64,000 nucleotides of DNA from Zonotrichia leucophrys gambelii (Eukaryota; Chordata; Aves; Passeriformes; Passerellidae): the NCBI RefSeq assembly GCF_028769735.1, contig NC_088173.1:71794463-71858462 (forward strand). Direction: 5' to 3'. The translations under genes were made by a program, and so were the position numbers. The notes beneath the pieces are model-generated. The model did no database searches. It worked only from the letters and a program-made list of their open reading frames with translations, and was not told the origin of the DNA. The stretch's first letter is position 1, and each line of letters opens with the position of its first letter. Positions 21,385 to 32,700 of the stretch are shown piece by piece.

Positions 21385-23715
21385 CCGTGAGGGGACATTG
21401 GGGACACTGTGGGGACAATGGGGACATTGGGGACACTGTGGGGACACTGGGGACACTGTGGGGACAATGGGGACATTGGGGACACTGGGGGCAGTGGGGA
21501 GGACAGCAGGGAGGGACCAGCAGGGGGGACACTGTGGGGACAGTGGTGGGACACTGAGGAGATACTGGGGACAGCGTGGGGACAGCAGGTAGGGCACAGC
21601 AGGGGGGACACAGTGGGGACAGCAGTGGGGACACTGGGAACACGGGCGGACACTGGGGACAATGGGGACACTTTGGGGAGGGGACAGTGATGGGGACACT
21701 GTGAAGACACTGTGGGGACACTGGGGGGACACTGGGGGCAGTGGGAGGACACTGGGGGGACAGCACAGGGGATACTGGTGGGACACTGTGAGGACAGTGA
21801 TGGAGACGTGGGGACACTGTGGGGACACTGAGGACAGCAGTGGGGGCAGCAGGGAGAGGACAGCAGTGGGGGCAGCAGGGAGAGGACACCAGTGGGGACA
21901 CTGTGGACATGTGGGGACACGGGGGACACTGGGAACACTGTGGGGACATTGGGGACACTGTGGGAACAGCAATGGGAACAGTGGTGGGGACACTGTTTGG
22001 ACAGCAGGGAGGGGACAGCACTGGGGACACTGGGGGGACACTAGGGACACTGTGGGGAGGGGACAGTGGTGGGGACACTGTGGGGACAGCCATGGGGACA
22101 GCAGTGGGGATACTGTGGAGACGCTGGGGACACTGGGGGGACGTTGGGGACACTGGGGACTTGTGGGGACAGTGAGAGGACAGCGGGGAGGGGACAGCAG
22201 TGAGGACACTGTGGGGACACTGTGGGGACACTGTGGGGACAGTGGGGAGGAGACAGTGCTGGGGACACTGTGGGGACAGCAATGGGGACAGCAGTGGGGA
22301 CACTGTAGGGACACTGTGGGGACATGGGGGGACACTGGGGACACTGAGGGGACACTGTTGGAACAGCAGTGGGAACAGTGGTGGGGACAAGGTCTGGACA
22401 GCAGGGAGGGGACAGCAGTGGGGACACTGTGGGGACACTGGGGACACTGTGGGAACAGCAAGGAGGGGACACCACTGGGGACGCTGCTGGGACACTGTGG
22501 GGACATGGGGGGACACTGGGGGCACTGTGGGGACAGCAAGGAGGGCACAGCAGGGGGGACACTGTGGGGACAGCACTGGGGACACTGGGGGACAATGGGG
22601 ACATGTGGGGACACTGGGGGGACAACGGGAAGGGGACAGCACTGGGGACTCTGTGGGGACACGAGGGACATGCGGGGACACTGGGGACACTATGGGGACA
22701 GCGGGGAGGAGACAGCACTGGGGACTCTGGGGGGACACTGGGGACACTGTGGGGACATTGGGGACAGCACTGGGGACACTAGGGGGACAGCAGGGAGGGG
22801 ACAGTGTGCAGGACACCATGGGGATGCCATGGGGACAGCAGTGGGGACACTGTGGGGACAACAGGGAGGGGGTGGAACTGTGAGGACATCATTGTGGGGA
22901 CAGCAGGGTAGAGGTGGCATATGGGGACATTATGGTGGAGGTGGCACTGTGGGTACATGGTTGTGGGGACAGCAGGGTGGGGACACGATGGGGACACTGT
23001 GGGGGACATGAGCATGGGGACAGTAAAGTGGGGACAGCACTGTGGGAGGGGGGGACATCTGCATGGGGACATCGGGGTGGGGACACTGTGGGGACAGCAA
23101 GGAGGGGACACCATGGGGAAAACATTGTGGGGACATCACCATGGGGACATCAGGGTGGGGACACTGTAGGGACACTGTGGGGACATCAGAGTGGGAGGGA
23201 GGACATCGGGGGGCGGGGACAGCAGCATGGGGATGGCAGAGTGGGGACACTGTGGGGACACTGTAGGGACACTGTGGGGACATCAGAGTGGGAGGGAGGA
23301 CATCGGGGGGAGGGGACAGCAGCATGGGGATGGCAGAGTGGGGACACTGTGGGGATGCCTTGGGGACACCATTGGGACATCATGGGGACACTATGGGGAC
23401 ATTCTGGAGACACCATGGGGACATTCTAGGGACTCCATAGGGACACCATTGGGACAGCATGGGGACACTGTGGCAATGCCTTGGGGGTACTATGGGGACA
23501 CTATGGGGACAATCTGGGAACACTGGGGGACACCATGGGGACACCATGGGGACACTATGGGGATGTCTTGGGGACACTATGGGGATGCTGTGGGAATGCC
23601 ATTGGGACAGCATGGGGACATCATGGGGACATTCTAAGTACACTGTAGGGACACTATGAGGACACTCTGGGGACACCCTGGGGAATCCCTGGGGACACCC
23701 TGGGGACACGTGGCC
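21385..23715 (+). repeat. GGGGACACTGTGGGGACA minisatellite, intergenic
   Basis: About 2.3 kb between SPEF1 and C20orf27. Units are 9-18 bp (GGGGACACTGT, GGGGACAGCAGT). The central part grades into higher-order units, e.g. two 23.2-23.35 kb blocks containing GGGGACATCAGAGTGGGAGG. Gly/Thr/Asp/Trp reading frames of several hundred codons on both strands are repeat translations. Confidence 0.95.
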
Positions 23716-23719
23716 GCTG

Positions 23720-24370
23720 CTCCCGCCCGGTGGCCGCCGGGATTTAATCCCGTCCCAAATCCCGTTGTTTTCGTAAAGCCCGAGCAAATCCGCGCCCTCC
23801 CGGTGACAGCGACATCCCCCGAGTGTCCCCTCCCTCCCTCCCCTCCCAGGTGACATCGCCACCGCAGGGACACGCCCAGGGCTGGCTCTGGGGACCGTCC
23901 CCGTGCCAGAGTGGTTTTTTTGGGAAACCTGGAATTTCCGGCCGGTGTGGGAACGGGGGGACAAGGCGGACCCTGGGGACAAACCGGGCCTGGTGTCCCC
24001 TCCCTTGGGGACAGGTCGGGTGTGATGTCACCCTGCCGGTGACAAGGACACGGCCGGGGCTCTGGGGACCACTGGGAATGTGGATCCCAGATTTCTGGAA
24101 ATGTGAATCCCGGGATTTTAAGCGTTCCAGCATCTGGAGCAGCCCCCGGGGGTGACATTGTCCCCTCTGTCCCCCACGTATCCCCTCTGTCCCTCACGTG
24201 TCTCCCGACCCCGCTGTCCCCCCGGCATTCCCGGGGGACAATCCCGGCGTTCTCCGGATGGGAACTGGCGCCATTCCCTGTCCCTGTCCCCGCGGGAAGG
24301 ACACGGAGCTCGGGATGGGGACAGGAGGGACAGGGATGGATGTGCCCGGGATGGGTGGGCACAGGGAACG
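23720..24370. other. Unique intergenic stretch, no gene recognised
   Basis: Moderately GC-rich unique sequence between two repeat blocks. No convincing exon, RNA gene or mobile element was found on either strand. Confidence 0.5.
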
Positions 24371-24374
24371 GGGC

Positions 24375-24720
24375 GGAGTGGGGATGGGATTGGGATGGGA
24401 TTGGGATTCAGGTGGGGTTCGATGGAATTGGGATGATTTGGGATCAACTGGAATGCGATGGGGTTGGGATGGGGTTGGGGATGGATTGGGATTGGGATCA
24501 AGATTGGGATCGGGGTTGAGATTGGGGTGGGATGGAATTGGGATGATTTGGGATCAAGTGGGATTGGGATTGGGGCTGGGATTGGTATGGGATTGGGGTT
24601 GGGATTGGGATTGTGGTGGGTTTGGGGTGCAGTTGAATTGGGATGATTTGGGATGGATGGATAATGGATGGATGGAACAGAATTTGGGATGGGAAGGAAT
24701 TGGGATGATTTGGGTTGGGA
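24375..24720 (+). repeat. GGGATTGGGATT array
   Basis: Degenerate GGGATT and GGGATGATTTGGGATC units. Similar to but not the vertebrate telomere hexamer. The G-rich strand could form quadruplexes. Confidence 0.85.
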
Positions 24721-24727
24721 TAAAATG

Positions 24728-25380
24728 AGATGGGAAGGGAAGGGAAGGAAGGGAAGGGAAGGGAAGGGAAGGGAAGGGAAGGAAGGAAGGGAAGGGAAGG
24801 GAAGGGAAGGGAAGGGAAGGGAAGGGAAGGAAGGGAAGGGAAGGGAAGGGAAGGGAAGGGAAGGGAAGGGAAGGAAGGAAGGGAAGGGAAGGGAAGGGAG
24901 GGAAGGGAAGGGAAGGGGAGGGAAGGGAGGGAAGGGGAGGGAAGGGAGGGAAAGGAAAGGGGAGGAAAGGAGAAAGGAAAGGAAAGGGGCAAGGAAAGGA
25001 AAGAAAGGGAAAAGGAAAGGGAAGGAAAGGAAAGGAAAGCAGAAAGGAGAGGAGAGGAGAGGAGAGGAAAGGAAAGGAAAGGAAAGGAAAGGAAAGGAAA
25101 GGAAAGGAAAGGAAAGGAAAGGAAGGAAAGGAAAGGAAAGGAAAGGAAAGGAAAGGAAAGGAAAGGAAAGGAAAGGAAAGGAAAAAAGGAAAAGGAAAGG
25201 AAAGGAAAGGAAAGGAAAGGAAAGGAAGAAAAAAGGAAAGGAAAGAAAGAAAGAAAGGAAAAAAAAAGGAAAAGGAAAAAAGAAGGAAGGAAGGAAAAAA
25301 GGAAAAAAGAGAAAAAGGAAAAGAAAAGAAAAAGGAAAGGAAAGGAAAAAGGAAAAGAAAGGAAAAAGAGAAAGGGAAAG
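24728..25380 (+). repeat. Polypurine (GGGAA/GGAAA)n tract
   Basis: About 650 bp almost free of pyrimidines on this strand: GGGAAGGGAA first, then GGAAAGGAAA, then A-richer units. Such homopurine mirror-repeat tracts can form triplex (H-DNA). It directly abuts the promoter region of the next gene. Confidence 0.97.
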
Positions 25381-25394
25381 GCCCCTCCCCCACC

Positions 25395-25695
25395 CCTCCC
25401 CGTTCCCATGGCAACGCCCCCGCTCCTCCCCTCCGCCCACAAGGGGGCGCCCCGCGGAGCGCTCGCCTTTTCTGATTGGCTGCCCAGCCCCTTAGTCCCG
25501 CCCCCAACTCCACCCCTTAGCAACAATCCCGCCCCTTAACAACGCCGGTTAAGCACAGCCCGGGGCGTGGCCTGGAGGCGTGACCGGCGTGCGCAATCAC
25601 CAATGGGAGAGCGAGGCGGGGGAGCGCTGGCCAATAGGAGCGAGGGGGCGTGTCCCCGCAGCGGGAAGCGGGCAGCGGGAGCGGCGGGGTGAGCG
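25395..25695 (+). promoter_or_regulatory. Probable C20orf27 promoter and non-coding first exon
   Basis: A CpG-rich stretch with CCAAT boxes (inverse at 25475; direct at 25600 and 25631), GC boxes and an X-box-like GTTCCCATGGCAAC at 25402-25415. A donor GCGGCGGG|GTGAGC at 25688/25689 would end a 5' UTR exon that splices to the acceptor before 26726. Confidence 0.6.
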
Positions 25696-26725
25696 GGGCG
25701 CGGCGACACGGGGGGGACGCCGGGGGACACCGGGGGACATTGCGGGGCACCGGGCGCACCCGGGGGGCGGCAGAGGCACCGGGGCAGCCCCGAGGAGAGG
25801 CCGGAGGGACGCGGGGGATGGCGGAAGGGAAACGGCGCCGGGAAAGGGGGGTGGGGACAACTGCGGCCGCGCTGTCCCCTCCTGGGGACATGCCACCCCC
25901 ATGCTGAGCTTGGGGACACTTTTCCTTCACCCCCCACCCAGCATGGCTTGGGACGCCCCCAAATCCCTGGATTTTCCCCGCGGGAGAGGCTCCCGCCTTT
26001 TATTCCAGCCCGGTTTTCTTTTATCCCGTTTTTATCCCGAATTTTTGGGTTTTTTTCTCCCCCATGGAATTCCCGGCGTTTTGGGGTTTCCCCTTTTCCC
26101 AGTCCCTGCCGGCATTCTCGCTCCCATGGGGCGATCCCGAAAGGAGGAGGAGGAGGAGGTTTGACCCTCCGATTCCAAGCCGGGCATGTTTTTATTTATT
26201 TATTTTTTGGGGAGATGTCACATCCCGAATTCCCGGCTGGCGGTGGCGTCTCCGCGTGTTTATCCCGGGAAAAACCATTTGGGAAAAGCTCCAAGTTTGG
26301 GATCTGATCTCCCTTTTATCCTGCGTAAAATTATTGGGGAAAAGCTCCAAATTTGGGATGTGATCTCCCATTTATCCCGGGAAAAACCTTTTGGGAAAAG
26401 CTCCAAGTTTGGGGTCTGATCTCTCATTTATCCCATTTGGGACAGGGCTCCAAGTTTGGGATCAGCGCCGGGAATCTGGGGAAAAAAAATCCCAAACCTC
26501 GGAGATTTTTTCAGGGGGAAAAAAGAGGGAAGCTGAGGCGCGCTTGGGGCAGGGAATTCCCTAATTCCTGCTTTTCCCGGAGCTTTGGGATCAGGGAATT
26601 CCCATTCCAGGCCCTGGCTCCTCCCCGCCAGCATCGGGGCCACCACTGTCCCGGCAATGGGATGGGAATATGGGACGGGACTGGCGCCTTCCCATTCCCA
26701 CCTCATTCCCACCCCATTCCCGCAG
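25690..26725 (+). other. Probable intron 1 of C20orf27, with a short tandem repeat
   Basis: Mostly unique. At about 26250-26470 there are three to four units of roughly 60 bp containing GGGAAAAGCTCCAAGTTTGG and TGATCTCCCATTTATCCC. No other gene is seen. Confidence 0.5.
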
Positions 26726-26787
26726 AATTCCCGGACGATGCCCCCCGGCCGCTGAACTTGGGGACAGCGACATCGCCGGAGGGACAG

Positions 26788-29700
26788 ATGGCGACAGCCG
26801 GCAAGGGTGAGTGCCCGCGTCCCCTCCCTGTCCCCGCATCCCGGGATTTGGGGTTTTCCCGGAGCTTTTGGGGTCTCTCTGTGCCCATCCAGGGATTTGA
26901 GGGACCCCAAAAGCGCTTTGGGGTGTGAGGCAAATCCTGAGGAATCTTTGTGGGATTCTGCTCTGGGGATTTCCCTGGGAATGGGGCTGGGAGAGGCCCA
27001 GGAGATTCCCAGGAAAAAAAGGGTTGGGGACATCCTGGGGGGGACCCTGAGACCCCCAGGGGGACGCGGTGACCCAAAGGGTCCAGCAGGTTCTGATCCC
27101 AAAAATCCCAGATCCCATAGATCTCCAATCCAGCGGATTCCCTGCTCCCACAAATCCCAGATCCCACCAATCCCAGATCCAGGGGATTCCCTGCTTGCAC
27201 AAACCCCAGATGCCATTAATCCCCAATCCAGCAGATTCTCTGATCCCACAAATCCCAGATTCCAGAAATCCCAGATCCCACAAATCTCAGATCCAGGAGA
27301 TTTGCTGCTCCCAGAAATCCCAGATCCCAGAAATGCCAGATCCAAAGGATTCCCTGATCCCATAAATCTCAGATCCCACATATCCCTGATCCAGTGGATT
27401 CCCTGCTCCCAGAAATCTCTGATCCCACAAATCCCAGATCCCATAAATCCCAGATCGTGCAAGTCCCAGATCCAAGGGATTCCCTAATCCCACAAATCCC
27501 AGATCCCACAAATCCCTGATCCAGGGTATTCCCTGCTCCTAGAAATCCCAAATCCAAGCGAATCCCAGATTCCATAAATCCCCAGTCCAGCGGATTCCCT
27601 AATCCCGTAAATCCCATATCCCATAAACCCAGATCCAAGGGATTCCCTGATCCCACAAATCCCAGATCCAGGAGATTACCTAATCCCAGAAATCCCAAAT
27701 CCAAGGGAATCCCTGATCCCACAAATCCCAGATATCCCATAAATCCCCGATCCAGCGGATCCCTCGCTGCCACCCCTGCTGGTCCCCGCTGTCCCCTCCC
27801 GAGGCCACCCCAAATCCGGGGACACCCCAATTCCCGGGACACCCCAATTCCCGCCTTCCTCCCGCTCCAATCCCGGTGTCCCCAGAGTCCCCGTGCCCGG
27901 GAGGGGACGGCCAGATGTCCCCAAGTGCCACCAGGCTGACAGAGGGATTTGGGATCATTATTTGGGATTATCGAGGGTCGGGATTTGGGATTCGGGATTT
28001 GGGATCCGCTCGGATCCTTCGGGATCGCCACCCAGGAGGGTCCCCCGCGTGTGTCGCCGCGCTGTCACCGTGTCCCTCGCTGTCCCCCCCGGACAATGGC
28101 GGGGCCCTAAACCCGGCTCATTAAGCCCGGCTCATTAAAGCCCGGCTCATTAAAGGCCGGGGTTCCCGGCGCTGCCTGCACAAAGAGCCCTTTCTTCAGG
28201 CGACAAGGGAGGCGACAATCTGCTGCTGGCGTTGGTGACAATCTGCTGCCAGCTGGGAGCAGCGGGAGGAGGAGGAGGAGGAGGAGGAGGAGGAGGAGGA
28301 GGAGGAGGAGGAGGAGGAAGGGGCGGATTTTCCATGGAAGCGGCGCACGTGGAAAATCCCACGGGATTTGGGCCTCCCCCGTGGGGACAGCGCTGTCCCC
28401 AAGCTGGTGGCAGGGCCGCGGCGCTGCCGTGTGGCCTGTCCTGCTGGCCTTGTCACAGCCGTGTCACCTCCCCGGTGTCACCTCCCCTGTGTCACCTTCC
28501 CTTCCCATGGCACCGCGCAGCCCGAGGGGGGAGAGGAATCTGCAGAGCCTGGGGACACCTGGGGACACTTGGGGACACTTGGGGACCTTCTGGTCCTTGG
28601 AGGGGAGCTGGCTGTGCTCACTTGTCACCTGTGTCCCTCTGTCCCTGTGTCACTTGTCCCAAGGACATCACAGGAGTGAGCGGAGTCTGCTGAGCCTGGG
28701 GATACCTGGGGACACTTGAGGACACCTGGGGACCTTCTGGACATCAGTTGGTGGCCGGTCCCTGCTCGGATGCGAGCTGGCTGTGGTCACTTGTCACCTG
28801 TGTCCCTGTGTCACTTGTCCTAAGGACAGCACATGAGGGAGCAGAGTTTGCTGAGACTGGGGACACCTGAGGACACTTGGGGACACTTGGAGACCCTCTG
28901 GGCATGGGCTGGTGGCACTTCCATGCTCTCCCCCCTTCTCACCTGTCCCCTGCCCCATGTCCCCATGTCCCCAGCCTGTGTCACTTGTCCTAAGGACAGC
29001 ACATGAGGGAGCAGAGTCTGCTGAGACTGGGGACACCTGGGGACACTTTGGATGCTTGGGGACCCTCTGGACATCAGCTGGTGGCCTTTCCCTGCTCGGA
29101 GGGGAGCTGGCTGTGCTCACTTGTCACCTGTGTCCCTGTGTCACTTGTCCCAAGGACATCACAGGAGTGAGCAGAGTCTGCCGAGCTTGGGGACACATGG
29201 GAGATGCTTGGGGACACTTGGGGACCCTCTGGGCATGGGCTGGTGGCACTTCCATGCTCTTCCCCCCTTCTCACCTGTTCCCCATGTCCCCATGTCCCCA
29301 GCCTGTGTCACTTGTCCCAAGGACATCACAGGAGGGAGAGGAGTCTGCTGAGCCTGGGGATGCTTGGGGACACTTGGGGACACTCGAGGTTCCTCTTGGC
29401 ATGTCCCAGTGGCCTTTTCCCTGCTCAGAGAGGAGCTGGCTGTCCCCCCAGGTCCCCACAGGTGACACAGGCAGGGGGTGACAGGGAAGCCTCTCCTGGT
29501 GCCACCACGCTCCGCCCCGCGTCGCCAACACGGGGCCACCTTCCGTGGGGACAGGGCTGTGACACGGGCCCTTTGTCACTCTGTCACTCTGTCCCCCGCA
29601 GGCAGCAAGGGGAAGGGGCCAGCGGTGCGCTTCACCGCCGAGGGGACGCAGGGCCAGCAGCAGGAGGGGACACAGGGCCACGTGCACTTCCAGGAGCAGC

Positions 29701-32700
29701 TGCACGACTCGGCCGTGATGGTGACACAGGACAAGGACGGCCACTTCCTGGTCAAGGTGGGGGACAGGGGGACAGCGGGGGGGTGTCACCATTCCGTGGG
29801 GACTCGGGGGCTCCCAAATCCCGAAAATTCCCGGATTTTGAGGTGTCCCCACCCCAGAATTCCGTGTCATTCCTTAGCGCTGCTCCCCAGGGCACCAACT
29901 CCGGATTGTCCCCCAAACCCTCAGCGCCACATTTGGGTAGCTTTGGGGACACAGGGGACACATGGCACTGTCCCCTCTGCCGCGTTTTGGGGACGTTGAG
30001 TCCGCTCTGAATCCCATCAGGGCCATTCCCTGTTGTCCCGTGGGTGTCACAGCTCCGGGGGCGGCGCCAGGGGAGGGGACAGGAGCCACCCGCGGTGCCA
30101 CCAACGTGTGGCACCTGCAGCTGCCACCAGCGGCGCTGAGTCACAGCCTCGTGGCCGGAATTCCATCCCAAATCCCCAAATCCGGCGCTGCCGCCGGGGG
30201 CGGCCCCTGTTTGTGTTCCCACCGCATGACAATGAGGGGGTGGCAGTGCCACTCACGGGGACACGGGGAGGGGACCCTGCTGGCGTTGGGATGTGCCTGG
30301 GAAAACAGATCATGGTTGTTTTTCCGGGGTTTTAAAGGGATAAATCCCAAAATTATTGGGGGAGAAAAGAGCTTGGGGCTCGTCCAGATTCCTTGGACAC
30401 TCCACAGAAAAATTGGGAATTTCAGCCCAGCCGGGAATTCCTTCCCAAAATCCCACTCCAAATGTCCCCATTCCCTGTGTCCTTGTCCCCAAATCCCCCT
30501 CCAGCTCTCCTGGAGCCCCTTCAGGCTCTGGAATTTTCTCCCTGGATCCTTTTCCAGCTCTTTGGGATGATCCCACCCCATGGGGGCATTTTGGGATTTT
30601 CCAAAAATCCCACCCCAAATGTCCCCATTCCCTGTGTCCTTGTTTTAAAGGGATAAATCCCAAAAATGGTTTGGGGTAGGGGGAAAAGAGCTTGGGGCTC
30701 GTCCTGATTCCTTGGACACTCCCAGGGATCGACAAAAAATTTGGGAATTTCAGCCCAGCTGGGAATTCCTTCCCAAAATCCCACTCCAAATGTCCCCATT
30801 CCCTGTGTCCTTATGTCCCCATTCCCTGTGTCCTTGTTTTAAAGGGATAAACCCCAAAATTATTGAGGAGGGAAAGAGCTTGGGGCTTGCCCTGATTCCT
30901 TGGACACTCCACAGAAAAATTGGGAATTTCAGCCCAGCTGGGAATTCCTTCCCAAAATCCCACCCCAAATGTCCCCATTCCCTGTGTCCTTATGTCCCCA
31001 TTCCCTGTGTCCTTGTTTTAAAGGGATAAATCCCAAAATTATTGGGGAGGGAAAGAGCTTGGGGCTCGCCCTGATTCCTTGGACACTCCACAGAAAAATT
31101 GGGAATTTCAGCCCAGCTGGGAATTCCTTCCCAAAATCCCACCCCAAATGTCCCCATTCCCTGTGTCCTTATGTCCCTATTCCCTGTGTCCTTGACCCCC
31201 TCCAGCTCTCCTGGAGCCCCTTCAGGCTCTGGAATTTTCTCCCTGGATCCTTTTCCAACTCTTTGGGATGATCCCACCCCATGGGGGCATTTTGGGAATT
31301 CCCAAAAATCCCACCCCAAATGTCCCCATTCCCTGTGTCCTTGTTTTAAAGGGATAAATCCCAAAAATGGTTTGGGGTAGGGGGAAAAGAGCTTGGGGCT
31401 CGTCCTGATTCCTTGGACACTCCCAGGGATCGACAGAAAATTTGGGAATTTCAGCCCAGCTGGGAATTCCTTCCCAAAATCCCACCCCAAATGTCCCCAT
31501 TCCCTGTGTCCTTGTCCCCAATCCCCTTCCAGCTCTCCTGGAGCCCCCTCAGGCTCTGGAAGGTTCTCCCTGGATCTTTTTCCAGCTTTTTGGGATGGAT
31601 TTTGGGAATTCCACCCTCCACATCCTGGCCCCGGATGTTTTTTCCCTCAGGGATCGTTCCCTTCCCAAAATGGATTTTTCCAAGGCTCTGCAGGGCTCTG
31701 CTTTTTGTCATGACAGCGGAAAAATTCCATGGGCAGAGGCGCTCCTGCCTTTTCCAGGGACAGCTGGAAAACCTCTCCCTGCTCCTGTGACACCCATGGG
31801 TCCTCATTCCCAACATTTTTGTCCCAAAATTCCATATTTTTCCTGCTTGCTTTTTTTTTTGGGTGGGGGGGGGTAACCATCCTGTTTGTTACCTTTTCTT
31901 GATTTATTTTTGAAATTATTTCTGTTATTTCCTGAATTATCTCTTATTTATTATTTCCTGATTTTTTTTTTTAGGGCACAAATCCTGGATTTAACATGTT
32001 TAGGATAATTCCCCCTTTCCAGGTGCTGTCCCCACCTTCCTGGGGACCCTCCATTGTCCCTTGTCCCCAAAGGGGGGGGTGACAATGCCACCCCAGCCCT
32101 GGTGTCACCCCCATATCCCGCTTTTTTTTTCCAGGTGGGATTCCTGAAGATCCTGCACAAGTACGAGATCACCTTCGTGCTGCCCCCCGTGCCCAGCCTG
32201 GGCAAGGACATTTGTCCCCTCCCTGTCCCCAACCCCAACCTGCGCATCGTCAGTGTCACCTCCCTGCCCGAAGGTACCGCGTCCCCTCCTCGTCCCCAGC
32301 GTCCCCTCCTTGTCCCCAGCATCCCCTCCTTGTCCCCAGCGTCCCCTCCTTGTCCCCAGCATCCCCTCATTGTCCCCAGTGTCCCCTCCTTGTCCCCAGT
32401 GTCCCCTCCTTGTCCCCAGCGTCCCCTCCTTGTCCCCAGCATCCCCATCCCGTTCCTGGCCCTTTCCCAAAGGGGCCACACCCAGGAATTGTCCCCTCAG
32501 TGTCTGAGGGAGGTGACAATTCCTTGTCCTCAGGGATGTCCCTGATGTCCCCAAATTCTGTTATTTTGTTGTTGTTTGGATTTTCCTTTCCCGGGGGGGC
32601 TCCAAACCCTGACAGGGGACAGGGACAAGGATTGCTCCAAGAGGTGCCACCCTCCGCTTTGGGGACAATTGGGTGCTGTCACATCCATGGGATCCCGGAG

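Noticed and set aside
21662..23011. 449-codon open frame rich in Gly, Thr, Asp and Trp, and similar frames on the other strand
   Set aside because: Pure translation of the GGGGACA minisatellite; no start context, domain or splice evidence.
24375..24720. Interstitial telomere repeat
   Set aside because: The unit is GGGATT with variants, not TTAGGG.
24730..25539. 269-codon Lys/Gly/Glu frame
   Set aside because: GGGAA/GGAAA repeat translation running into a promoter.
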